From positions 1 to 51,903 of the forward strand of contig NZ_PDZR01000025.1 of NCBI RefSeq assembly GCF_002891535.1: a stretch of 51,903 nucleotides of DNA, read 5' to 3'. The stretch comes from Methylocella silvestris. GTDB lineage: Bacteria > Pseudomonadota > Alphaproteobacteria > Rhizobiales > Beijerinckiaceae. A model generated the notes under the pieces. That model searched no databases, had not been told where the DNA came from, and saw only the letters and a list, made by a program, of their open reading frames with translations. Shown here in pieces: positions 7,540-15,473 of the stretch; within the stretch, counting starts at the first letter, position 1, and each line of letters starts with the position of its first letter. A program made the position numbers and the translations under genes.

Positions 7540-8566
7540 GAAAGGCCCTTTCCCGCTCGCTGGCAGCCAGATGCGCCCGCCGCACCGCCTCGATTCCGAC
7601 CACGCCGTCGCAGCGCCGCGCCGCTCTGAAGAGATCCGGAAGGGACCGGATACGCGCATATGCCGGAAGAGCGGACGTTTCCGCAAGGCTCGCCCAAAGG
7701 ACAGCAAGAAGCGGAGTTTCGGGAATCGGATGCAGCCGGTAGAAGCGTTTTTCCCAATCTCTCTCGACAAGCGGGTCGCGCCAGCCTTTGCGGTGAATCA
7801 TGTGAAATGAGCGGGCGCCTGTCGCCAGCGCCATCCGCAGCCCCGCCTTGACCAGCCGCAAGGCGATCTCGCGATGCTCGTTGATCGAAAGCTCGGGGTC
7901 AAAGCCGCCAGCTTCGAGGAAGGCCAAGCGCGCCACCGACTGGTTCGAGCCGGAAGCCGCGGCCCATAACACGCCGCAGTCGGTCTCTGCCTGCAGGGCC
8001 TCCATTTCGAGGTCGTAGAGGCGCCGCGGCCCTGCGCCAGGATAGATGCCCGGCTGCGCGCGCAATTCGATCGATGAGAAATTCCGGCTGATGTCCGCCT
8101 TGGTGACGCGGCTGCGCGCGCGTTCGCGCTCCGGCATGGCGGCGACCCTTGCCTCTTCGCCGGGCATGGGAGAGCCCGTTTCGGGATCGGCGAAGACTCG
8201 AGTCTGGCGCAAATGGAGCGTTTCGCCGCGCGCGACGACGCCGCCGCGCTTGCTGTGGGCGGCAAGATGACGCTCGACAAAATCGGGCGCAGCCAGCGTG
8301 TCCCCGTCGAGAAAAATGAGAATGTCGCCGCTCGCGCGCTGCGCGCCGGCGTTTGCCGCGAGAGAGCGGCCGAGAGCCTGCTCATGGTCGATCCGGACCA
8401 GCGGCGTCTCAATTGAGGCGGCGTGCAGAACGGCGTCCGTTTCGTCGGTCGATCCATCATTGACGACGACGATCTCGGCAGGTTCGCTCTGGCAGGCGAG
8501 CGAGGCTAGCGTCAGCCTCAGCCGCGCAGATTCATTCCGCGACCGGACGATTACGCTTGCTCGCAT
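7532..8566 (-). CDS. Family 2 glycosyltransferase
   Basis: 344 residues. The N-terminus is classic GT2: MRASVIVRSRNES, VVNDGSTDETDAVL and FLDGDTLAAPDFV, with the DGD metal/donor site near 88-90. The later segment GSNQSVARLAFLEAGGFDPEL followed by INEHREIALRL matches the acceptor-side motif of GT2 enzymes. It ends with a helical tail and no membrane span. It overlaps the SGNH gene upstream by 16 bases and the degenerate SGNH gene downstream by 8, so it is in the middle of one operon. The sugar transferred is not deducible. Confidence 0.85.
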   Translation of the reverse strand: MRASVIVRSRNESARLRLTLASLACQSEPAEIVVVNDGSTDETDAVLHAASIETPLVRIDHEQALGRSLAANAGAQRASGDILIFLDGDTLAAPDFVERHLAAHSKRGGVVARGETLHLRQTRVFADPETGSPMPGEEARVAAMPERERARSRVTKADISRNFSSIELRAQPGIYPGAGPRRLYDLEMEALQAETDCGVLWAAASGSNQSVARLAFLEAGGFDPELSINEHREIALRLVKAGLRMALATGARSFHMIHRKGWRDPLVERDWEKRFYRLHPIPETPLLAVLWASLAETSALPAYARIRSLPDLFRAARRCDGVVGIEAVRRAHLAASERERAFLE

Positions 8567-9381
8567 GCGTCAAGCCTTCTTTCGGTCGGCGGCGCGTCCG
8601 CTTCAAACAGGCCGAGGTCACAAAGTATGCGGACAACATCTTCGGCGACGAGGCGGCAGCCTTCCGGGGAAAGATGCATCGCATCGATCTTGAGCCCATC
8701 CGCGCCCGCGCGGGCGAGCACGGCGTCGACATCGACGATCGAGACGCCGGTCTTTGCAGAAAGCTCGATCAGTCCGAGATTGAAGCGGCGGACGGCCGTA
8801 GAGAATACCTCGTCGAGCCCCAGATGGCAGTGAATATGCTCACCCGGCATGACAAAGGAGAGATTGTAGATCAGGATCGGCGCCTGCGAGCGCTCCCGGA
8901 TTCGATCGACAATCTTTTCGAGATTACCCATCGACTGCTCGACCGTGAGCGGGGCGGTCTCGACGAACTCCCGCCTAAGCCATTCCTGTTCATGCGCCGG
9001 CCAGCTTCCGGCGCTGTTCGGGTAGAACGGAAAGCCTGCACGCTGATGCCGGACCAGCCTTGTGGCGATCTCCGGCATAACCGACATGACGATCACATCG
9101 GCGTCGGTCTCAAAGACCTTTGTGCTGAACTGGCTCTCGAGCGGATAGGCGCCGAGCGGCGCACTGCAATCAGAAAGTTCTACTGGAACCGAGCCAGTCG
9201 CCTCAAGCAGCGCCTCGGAGCTGGTCGAAGTCTCATGCCTCATGCGGATCGATACGCCAGGATAGCGTGTCCGGACGATCTCATTGACACCGTTCCAGCA
9301 CAATTTGCCGCCGATGCGGCAGGAATGAAGCGAGTCGTAAAGATCGACATTGCCTTTGAGGAACAGAGTAAGGCGTCGCAA
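8551..9381 (-). CDS. SGNH/GDSL-like hydrolase or acyltransferase
   Basis: 276 residues from TTG 9381, with GGAG 8 bases upstream. The N-terminus FLKGNVDLYDSLHSC matches SGNH block I with Ser in YDSLH. ILIYNLSFV lies mid-protein, and the C-terminus SIVDVDAVLARAG plus KIDAMHLSPEG supplies the Asp-x-x-His pair. No signal peptide is present, so it likely acts in the cytoplasm. It is the first gene of the E1/lipoyl operon. In glycan loci SGNH proteins add or remove O-acyl groups; here the E1-lipoyl pair could supply the acyl group, which is inference. The 330 bases upstream should contain the operon promoter. Confidence 0.7.
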   Translation of the reverse strand: MRRLTLFLKGNVDLYDSLHSCRIGGKLCWNGVNEIVRTRYPGVSIRMRHETSTSSEALLEATGSVPVELSDCSAPLGAYPLESQFSTKVFETDADVIVMSVMPEIATRLVRHQRAGFPFYPNSAGSWPAHEQEWLRREFVETAPLTVEQSMGNLEKIVDRIRERSQAPILIYNLSFVMPGEHIHCHLGLDEVFSTAVRRFNLGLIELSAKTGVSIVDVDAVLARAGADGLKIDAMHLSPEGCRLVAEDVVRILCDLGLFEADAPPTERRLDACEQA

Positions 9382-9713
9382 AGGTTAAGCTCCCATGACG
9401 CCTTAACGTCCGCATTCGAAATATATTGCGACCGGATGCCAAGCAGCACGATGGCGAAATTCGCTCGGATGGCGACGCAGTAATTGCTCCACGTTAATTA
9501 TATTCAATTTCGAGTTTGCAGCAAACAACTTGGGATAGTCGTGGACCTGTTCCACACCGAACGCGACACAGGATGGAGGAACTGGGATCCTGGCTTCTCT
9601 CCGGGCGCAGAGAAGGGCGCGGCAAACGAGGGCATTTCAAAGGGTCAAGCCCGAGAAAACTGGCTTAGCCTGAACACGGCATAAAAACAGCAGTTAAGAC
9701 AATCTAAGAAATT
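9382..9713. promoter_or_regulatory. Upstream region of the E1/lipoyl operon
   Basis: 332 bases without a supported gene. It separates the leftward operon from the tRNA-like element. The part nearest 9400-9520 is richer in A and T than its surroundings, as expected for a leftward promoter, but I cannot name a specific box. An open frame at 9484-9684 has no recognisable content. Confidence 0.35.
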
Positions 9714-9788
9714 CGCGCAATTTCGTGAAATGACCCCGTTCCAGCATTCGTAATGACGGGGTCGGGGGTTCGAATCCCTCTTGCGCGC
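9714..9788 (+). pseudogene. Degenerate tRNA-like element, tRNA-Thr(CGT)-like 3' half
   Basis: The ends CGCGCAA (9714-9720) and TTGCGCG (9781-9787) form a perfect 7-bp acceptor stem. GGGGG-TTCGAAT-CCCTC (9764-9780) is a standard T arm. TTCGTAA at 9747-9753 sits where an anticodon loop should be (anticodon CGT, Thr), with the correct 5-base variable region after its stem. However, no D arm can be drawn, two anticodon-stem pairs are broken, and CCA is shifted by one base. A competing 8-bp hairpin joins 9732-9739 with 9756-9763. I read it as a decayed tRNA or an attachment-site remnant. Confidence 0.45.
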
Positions 9789-10513
9789 CACCTAACATAC
9801 TGAAATAACTTTATTATTCATTTCAGGCCACGCCCGATCTTTCAAATTCTCGGTCGTGTAAGCACTATGTCAGCAGCCGGATCGATTTCGCGGTTCTTTT
9901 CATCCCGCCCCTCGCCACGACCAACGCCATACGCTTCCAGCGCGGAGCGCTGGCGCATGCCCTCGTCTTTCTCTTCTTCAGCTCAAAAAAGAGACGAGCC
10001 GTCCAAGCTGTCCAAACGATATTGGATCAATGAGTTGCGAGATGGGCGCCGTCCAAGGGTTGTCCAAAATCGTCCAAGAGACGAAATAGGGCGATCGGCG
10101 AGGTCTCCGAGGGCAAGAAAACGGTCGAAATCGCCGGATCGCACCGGCTTGGCGCATCCGTGCGCTGTGGGCGCGCGTGTACCGATTTCTGGATCGCATC
10201 ACTGGCGATGCGCCGGACTACGGCGGCGGCGCATGCGGCAAGGGGCCGGCAAGGACCTGCGGCTCTGCCGCCGCCGCGCAGGCCGCGAGTTGCCGCCGAC
10301 GACGGACACATGTCGAACGTCCTGCGGGCGCAAACGCGCCGATTCCAGTCGGTCCGCATTTGGGGAAAACAATTAGGCAGCGAACGTTCGAAGCAGCGTT
10401 GCGCCGACGCACGGCAACTGGCCGCAGCGCGCCACAATCGCTATGACTCTGACGAACGGCGATGTTTCGCCTGGCTCCGCCGCGCGCCTGGATGGGGAAA
10501 CTTACCCAGTCGC
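9789..10513. other. Gene-poor stretch, no supported coding sequence
   Basis: 725 bases between the tRNA-like element and the L,D-transpeptidase-like gene. Open frames exist on both strands (for example 9867-10376 plus and 10027-10437 minus), but their products are low-complexity arginine/serine-rich strings with no motif, and none has a good ribosome-binding site. A cluster of GTCCAA words lies at about 9996-10072. Position beside a tRNA-like site suggests leftover DNA of a lost integrated element. Confidence 0.4.
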
Positions 10514-11242
10514 CTATGCCGGCAGGATGATCACCTTCGTCTTGACCGGCGTTCGCGAATAGAGATCGATCATGTCCTGCGTGAGGAGGCCGGTGCAGCC
10601 GCTCGTGACGCCGGTCCCGATCGACTCGGGGTCGCTGGTGCTGTAGATCGTGCAGACCGTGTACACGCCGTTCCGATAAAGATACAGCGTCCGGGCGCCG
10701 AGCGGATTGTCGAGACCTCCCGGCATGCCGCCGGCGTATTTGCGCGCTTCCGGCTGGCGCGCGATCATCTCCTTGGGCGGGGTCCAGGTCGCCCATTCCG
10801 CCTTGCGCCCGACGTAAGCGTCGCCCGTCCACAGGAATCCCTTGCGGGGGACATTGGCGCCGTAGCGGGTGGCGTTTCCATCGCCTTCGACGCGGTAAAC
10901 ATAGTAATTGGCCGGATCGATGATGATGGTGCCGGGCGCTTCCTTGGTGTCGTAGCTCACCGTCCGGCGATAATATTTCGGATCGACCCTGCTGACGTCA
11001 ACCGCCGGAATCGGGAATTTCTTGTCAGGCACGGGCCCGTAGAGCTTCGCCGCCTCGGCGCGAACCAGGTCGTCGGTCGTCGCGCAACCGGCTAGCCCAA
11101 GCGCGCCGAGGCTGACGGCGGAGCCGAACAGAAACGACCGGCGGTTGAGAAGTTCCGACGAAAGCCCGAGCAGAGCTGCGTCGTCCCTCTCGCCGGCGTT
11201 GGCGAGCTCACCGTCCATGATCATGATTTTGGAGTTTCCCAT
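10514..11242 (-). CDS. L,D-transpeptidase-like (YkuD-fold) Tat lipoprotein
   Basis: 242 residues if started at ATG 11242; a TTG at 11326 would add 28 residues but lacks a ribosome-binding site. The leader NRRSFLFGSAVSLGALGLAGC combines a twin-arginine motif with a lipobox, so a lipid-anchored periplasmic protein is expected. The YkuD domain follows (GTIIIDPANYYVYRVEG, GMPGGLDNPLGARTLYLY). It ends with SIGTGVTSGCTGLLTQDMIDLY, where the Cys is the catalytic nucleophile of peptidoglycan 3-3 cross-linking or lipoprotein-attaching enzymes. The usual HGT is replaced by YSTSD and SHGC by TSGC, variants found in alphaproteobacterial members. Confidence 0.8.
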   Translation of the reverse strand: MGNSKIMIMDGELANAGERDDAALLGLSSELLNRRSFLFGSAVSLGALGLAGCATTDDLVRAEAAKLYGPVPDKKFPIPAVDVSRVDPKYYRRTVSYDTKEAPGTIIIDPANYYVYRVEGDGNATRYGANVPRKGFLWTGDAYVGRKAEWATWTPPKEMIARQPEARKYAGGMPGGLDNPLGARTLYLYRNGVYTVCTIYSTSDPESIGTGVTSGCTGLLTQDMIDLYSRTPVKTKVIILPA

Positions 11243-11557
11243 ATCCCGTCGCCCGACCAGAGAACGTTCCGGCTTATGCCCGCTGAACGTCCTTGTTGAG
11301 GCGGAGATTGCCGTTACATGGCTCAATTGGCAAGTTCAAGCCTTCGCTGGGCGGGGTTGCCATGCGCCAGAGCGCGTCCACGCGGTCTCGCCGTCGCGCA
11401 TCGCGCTGGCTTCGAGCCAATAAATGACTGTAATTGCAACGTATTAGGCGCTTTTTGAGTCAAAAGTTGTCGGCCGTCGTCCTTTGGCGTTTGTTGGTAT
11501 CCCGTAACATGCTGGTGGATCGTCACGGCGCCGCCCGCGTCTGTCGTCGGCAGGCCG
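11243..11557. promoter_or_regulatory. Upstream region of the L,D-transpeptidase-like gene
   Basis: 315 bases separating this gene from the end of the cytochrome gene, both on the minus strand. It should hold a promoter for the transpeptidase gene and a terminator for the cytochrome operon. I see no strong hairpin with a T run. Around 11420-11470 the sequence is AT-richer than elsewhere. Confidence 0.3.
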
Positions 11558-13912
11558 TCATTTCGGCTGTCTCGCCTCCAGCTCCATGACGAGCACGCGA
11601 AGGTGCGCGTCGCTGGGGAAAAGGGCGCTGAGTTGTCGCGCATGCACAAGGGCGGTTGCAAGGTCGCCGCGTTCGCGCGCCATGGAAACGAGAGCAATCA
11701 GAATATCCCGGTCTGCCGGGTGGCGCTGATGCGCCGCCTCGAGCGCGGCTGCGGCGTCCGCCGGCGCGCCGGTCGAGTTTAGCGCAATGGCATAGACATA
11801 GGCATAGCGCGCATTGCCGGGGGCAAGCTCGCTGGCGCGTTTAAGCTGGGCCAGCGCGTCAGGGTAATTTTTCTGCCGCACCAGCGCGAGACCCAGCGAA
11901 TGGCGCGCGTCGGCATTCCCCGGCTCGAGATCGATGGCTTTGCGCAGCCTGGCGACGCTCTCCTCGCTTCGACCGAGCTGGCGGTCAAGATCGGCGAGAT
12001 TGACGAGCGCCGGCACGAAGCCGGCGTCGAGCCGCAGCGCCGCCTCGTAATGCGCCTGCGCTTCCGGCGCGCGCCTCTGCCTGGCTTCGAGAATGCCAAG
12101 ATTGAGATGCGCTTCCGGCCGGTCGGCGTCGACCATTTCGGCGTCGATCAATTCAAGAAAAGCGGCGGCATAGGCTAACTGCTGCGGGCCGGGCAATTGT
12201 TGATGAGCGTCGGCCAGCGCGCGCGCCGCCTCGATGCGGACCGCCCGCACCGGATCGCTCAGCAGAGGCCCCAGCGCCGCGATCATCGCCGGCGTTTGCG
12301 TGGCGGCAAGCGCGCGTGGGGCGGCGGCGCGCACGAGCGGATCAAAGTCGCCGATCGCCGCTTTGATTGCGGCTTCCGACTGGGGCGTCGCTAGCGGCTG
12401 AAGCAGCGCGAGAGCGCTGGCTCTGGCGATCGCCGGCTGTGTCGAATCGAGAATCAGGCTGTCGAGCTTGGTTTCGGCGCCCGGCGCGCCCTGCCGTCCG
12501 GCATGGAGGGCCAGGCCGTAATGGCCGCTTGTCTGACGCCCGCCCGGAAACCAGCTGGCGACGATGTGCGTCGCCCATTCGGCGCCTTTGTCGGCGTGGC
12601 ATGTGGCGCAGGCGTTGGGCGCGCCGATCGAAAGGGTGAGATCGGGGCGCGGGACGCGCAGACTGTGATCGCGCCGCTCATCGACAATCATGTAGGTCTT
12701 GGCCGGCATGTGGCAATTGACGCATTGCGCGCCCGCGCCGCCCGGCTGGTGGTGGGAATGCGAAACCGTGTCGAATTTTTCCGGCAAATGGCATTGTGCA
12801 CAGAGCCCGTTGCCTTCTGCGCGCAGCTTGAGGCTATGGGGCTCATGGCAGTTCGAGCATGTCACGCCCGCATGAAACATGCGGCTCTGGACGAAGGAGC
12901 CATATTCGAACACCTCGCCGTCGATCTGGCCATCGGCGTGATAGAGGCCGCGCTCCAGTAGCGCGGGCAGATTGGCGTCGAGGAAAGGCGCGCCAATCAC
13001 CGGCTCCTTGACGATGACTTTCCGGCGCGCATGGCAGTTCGCGCAAATATCGAGTTCACGCCTGTCGGAAGGCGTCGCGCGCTCGGCGATGCCGGTCGCG
13101 GGATTCATGCGCCATTCGCCATTCACGGCGGCGTTGAGCGCCGTCGTCAGCCCCTTGTCGTCATACTGCGCGGGCGCGGAGCCCGGCGGCGCTTTGGCGC
13201 CGGCTTCAGCCCAGGCCAGATGGCGTGACCCCGGCCCGTGGCAGGCCTCACAGGAAACGTTGATTTCGCCCCATGTGGTCGCATAGGCGTTGGCGGCGAG
13301 ATCGAAATTTTTCTTGAGGTCGGTTGAGTGGCAATTGGCGCATTGATAATTCCAGGTCTGGTCGCGCCCGGTCCAGTGCAGCCGGTCGCCCGGCGGCGGC
13401 GGCGCGTCCGGATAAAGATGGATCCAGCGCTGGCCGCCCTCCGCCTTCGGCCGGCTGTCCCAGGCAACGCCAAGCGCCTGAAAGCGCCCGCCCGGAAAGG
13501 CGATCAGATATTGCTGCAGCGGATAAACGCCGAAAGTATAGGCGATCTTGTAGTCATGCAGCGCCCCGTCCGGCCCGTCGGTACGGACCATGAACGCGTC
13601 ATCTTTGCGACTGAATGTCGTCGTAACGCCATGATGGGCGACGCTCGCGCCGGAAAAATGGCCCAGCACCGTGGCGGCCGTCGGCTCCTGCATCGCCTCG
13701 GCATGGTGCGATGACGCCCAGGCTTTTGCTTGCGCCGCATGGCAGCCGGCGCAAGCGGCTGCGCCGACGAATGCGGGTTCCGGCGCTTTGGCGTTTTGGG
13801 CGAGAGCGGGCGCAATGAAAAGCAGCCGAAGCAGGCTGGCGAAGGAACGGAAAACCGGCTTTCGCCCGCGCGCGGGAGCAGCCTTCGACTGAAGCCGGAA
13901 CAGCCTGATCAT
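11558..13912 (-). CDS. Octaheme c-type cytochrome with HEAT and TPR repeats
   Basis: 784 residues from ATG 13912. Eight CxxCH heme-attachment motifs are present at about residues 54 (CAGCH), 191 (CANCH), 221 (CEACH), 290 (CANCH), 352 (CSNCH), 371 (CAQCH), 397 (CVNCH) and 435 (CATCH). An N-terminal hydrophobic stretch (22-39) ending ALAQ is a likely Sec signal, so hemes are attached in the periplasm. After residue 480 come HEAT-like repeats, then TPRs from about 610 to the end, suited to protein contacts. The family is related to cytochrome c554-type multihemes; its electron donors are unknown. The start overlaps the upstream membrane-protein stop as ATGA. Confidence 0.88.
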   Translation of the reverse strand: MIRLFRLQSKAAPARGRKPVFRSFASLLRLLFIAPALAQNAKAPEPAFVGAAACAGCHAAQAKAWASSHHAEAMQEPTAATVLGHFSGASVAHHGVTTTFSRKDDAFMVRTDGPDGALHDYKIAYTFGVYPLQQYLIAFPGGRFQALGVAWDSRPKAEGGQRWIHLYPDAPPPPGDRLHWTGRDQTWNYQCANCHSTDLKKNFDLAANAYATTWGEINVSCEACHGPGSRHLAWAEAGAKAPPGSAPAQYDDKGLTTALNAAVNGEWRMNPATGIAERATPSDRRELDICANCHARRKVIVKEPVIGAPFLDANLPALLERGLYHADGQIDGEVFEYGSFVQSRMFHAGVTCSNCHEPHSLKLRAEGNGLCAQCHLPEKFDTVSHSHHQPGGAGAQCVNCHMPAKTYMIVDERRDHSLRVPRPDLTLSIGAPNACATCHADKGAEWATHIVASWFPGGRQTSGHYGLALHAGRQGAPGAETKLDSLILDSTQPAIARASALALLQPLATPQSEAAIKAAIGDFDPLVRAAAPRALAATQTPAMIAALGPLLSDPVRAVRIEAARALADAHQQLPGPQQLAYAAAFLELIDAEMVDADRPEAHLNLGILEARQRRAPEAQAHYEAALRLDAGFVPALVNLADLDRQLGRSEESVARLRKAIDLEPGNADARHSLGLALVRQKNYPDALAQLKRASELAPGNARYAYVYAIALNSTGAPADAAAALEAAHQRHPADRDILIALVSMARERGDLATALVHARQLSALFPSDAHLRVLVMELEARQPK

Positions 13913-14331
13913 TTTGATGTCGATTGTTCCTCGCGTGGATTGAAGCAAGCCAGGCCCCAGAGCGCAAGCGCGGCATGCGCCGCCGCCGCGGGCCACAGCA
14001 GAGGCCCGGTCAGGCGCAGCGCCACGCCCGCATAAGCGAGAAGCATTGCCACAATGGCGTCGTAAATGAAAACGCCGACGAGCAGTCCTGTCCGCGAGGG
14101 GTTTGGCCCGTCCGCCCGCGCGAGCCAGCAGGCCGCGCCGATGGCGAGCAGAGCTGATCCGAAGGCCCGCCCGAGGAAAACCACCTCAATCGCGACGGAA
14201 TCGAGCCCCAGCAAAAGCCGGAATGCAATTTCAGGCTGGAACAGAAGACAAAGCGCCGTCGCGCTTTCGGTGATGGCGGTTACGTTCAGAAAGCGATTCG
14301 GATGGGTCGACGCCGTCGCGGTCAAGGTCAA
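13909..14331 (-). CDS. Small integral membrane protein
   Basis: 140 residues with about four hydrophobic segments (roughly 15-37, 47-70, 80-105, 110-130) and short polar loops, so an inner-membrane protein. The start is most likely TTG 14331, 14 bases after the HAD gene stop, preceded by AGGG; no ATG is available. It is translationally coupled to the octaheme cytochrome. That position suggests a membrane partner or quinone-side anchor for the cytochrome, which is inference. I do not recognise the family. Confidence 0.6.
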   Translation of the reverse strand: MTLTATASTHPNRFLNVTAITESATALCLLFQPEIAFRLLLGLDSVAIEVVFLGRAFGSALLAIGAACWLARADGPNPSRTGLLVGVFIYDAIVAMLLAYAGVALRLTGPLLWPAAAAHAALALWGLACFNPREEQSTSK

Positions 14332-14345
14332 TGTGCGGGGCCCTG

Positions 14346-15395
14346 CTATTCAAAGGCAAAGATCTTTTTCCAGTCGGTCTTCATGCGGATCACGATCCAG
14401 CCCTGTTTTGCCGCCTCGTCATACAGCTCCTGCGTAAACGGCCCGACCCAGCTTTCGGGCAGTCCCTGCGCCGGTCCATAGGCATATTCGCGCGCCGCAT
14501 CATCGTGCAGGACAAGCAGGCCGAGCCGGGCGCCGGAGCCAGCCGTGGTATATTCCAGCATCTGGCGGTCGCCGGTCGAATTGCCGAAGGCGATGATCGG
14601 CCGCGCGCCGATCTCCATATGAATGGCCTCCGGCTTGCCGGCATTGTTGTCGTTCAGTAGCAGCTTTGGCTCTTTTGTGAGGATCGGCTTGCCGTCTTTG
14701 TCATAGCCATATTTCACCCCGCCGACAGAGCCCACAACCTGATCTGGCGGAATGCCGTAGACCCGTTGCGCATAGGCGCGCACGAAATCCTGGCCGCCGC
14801 CGGTGACGATGTAAGTCTTGTAGCCATTGGCGCGCAAATAGCGCATGACTTCGAGCATCGGCTGGTATGTCAGATCCGTGTAGAGCCGATCCCATCGGGG
14901 ATGTTTTGCGGTCCCGATCCATTTGACGACATCAGCCCGAAACGCGTCGACGTCCATGCCGCTGAGGGTCGCCATGGCGATCGCCTCCAGATCCTTCAAC
15001 GAGAGTTTTGCGATCGCTTCGCGATCGCCGGACAGAACCGTCCTGAAGGGCTCGACATCCCTGAGTTCGGGCCTAGCTTCGACAACCGCCGGAACGCGCT
15101 CAAGGCAATAGACCACCTGCGTATAGACCGGCTGTTCGACCCAGGTCGTGCCGTCCTGATCAAATGTTGCAATGCGCGCCTCAGGCGCGACGAAATCGGG
15201 GCTCGCGCTGTCGGTGGTCAATTTGACGAGGTCGATGATGGCGTTTTTGGCCGGGCCGTCGTTCCATGAGGGCAGGGGATCGGCCGCCAGTCCTGTTTGC
15301 GCGGTAGCGGAGATCGGCGCGACACTTAGCGCCAAAACCGCAAGCGCCGCGAGCGCCGCCCGGCGGTTCAAGGCGAAAACTTCCCGCATCTTCAT
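14346..15395 (-). CDS. Secreted HAD-superfamily phosphatase-like protein
   Basis: 349 residues from ATG 15395, preceded by AGAGGCGG. A Sec signal spans residues 1-33 (cleavage after ATA-Q or nearby), placing it in the periplasm. HAD motif I is FDQDGT at 78-83 (Asp79 nucleophile, Asp81 acid/base), motif II lies in YIVTGGG, and motif IV is FGNSTGD. Family members hydrolyse phosphomonoesters and resemble phosphoserine phosphatase. It lies between the membrane/cytochrome pair and two sulfatases on the same strand, which points to shared breakdown or remodelling of charged periplasmic esters. Confidence 0.82.
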   Translation of the reverse strand: MKMREVFALNRRAALAALAVLALSVAPISATAQTGLAADPLPSWNDGPAKNAIIDLVKLTTDSASPDFVAPEARIATFDQDGTTWVEQPVYTQVVYCLERVPAVVEARPELRDVEPFRTVLSGDREAIAKLSLKDLEAIAMATLSGMDVDAFRADVVKWIGTAKHPRWDRLYTDLTYQPMLEVMRYLRANGYKTYIVTGGGQDFVRAYAQRVYGIPPDQVVGSVGGVKYGYDKDGKPILTKEPKLLLNDNNAGKPEAIHMEIGARPIIAFGNSTGDRQMLEYTTAGSGARLGLLVLHDDAAREYAYGPAQGLPESWVGPFTQELYDEAAKQGWIVIRMKTDWKKIFAFE

Positions 15396-15473
15396 GGCCG
15401 CCGCCTCTTGCCACATGGGTTGCATACGGAGTTTGGCGGGCGCGAACGCCCGCCTGTTCACGTTTCGCTTGGT

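Noticed and set aside
9867-10376. Possible gene in the gene-poor stretch
   Set aside because: Serine/arginine-rich product with no motif; overlapping frames on the other strand are equally good, so none is supported.
10160-11095. Plus-strand frame across the L,D-transpeptidase-like gene
   Set aside because: Antisense to a protein with signal peptide and catalytic Cys motif; no motif of its own.
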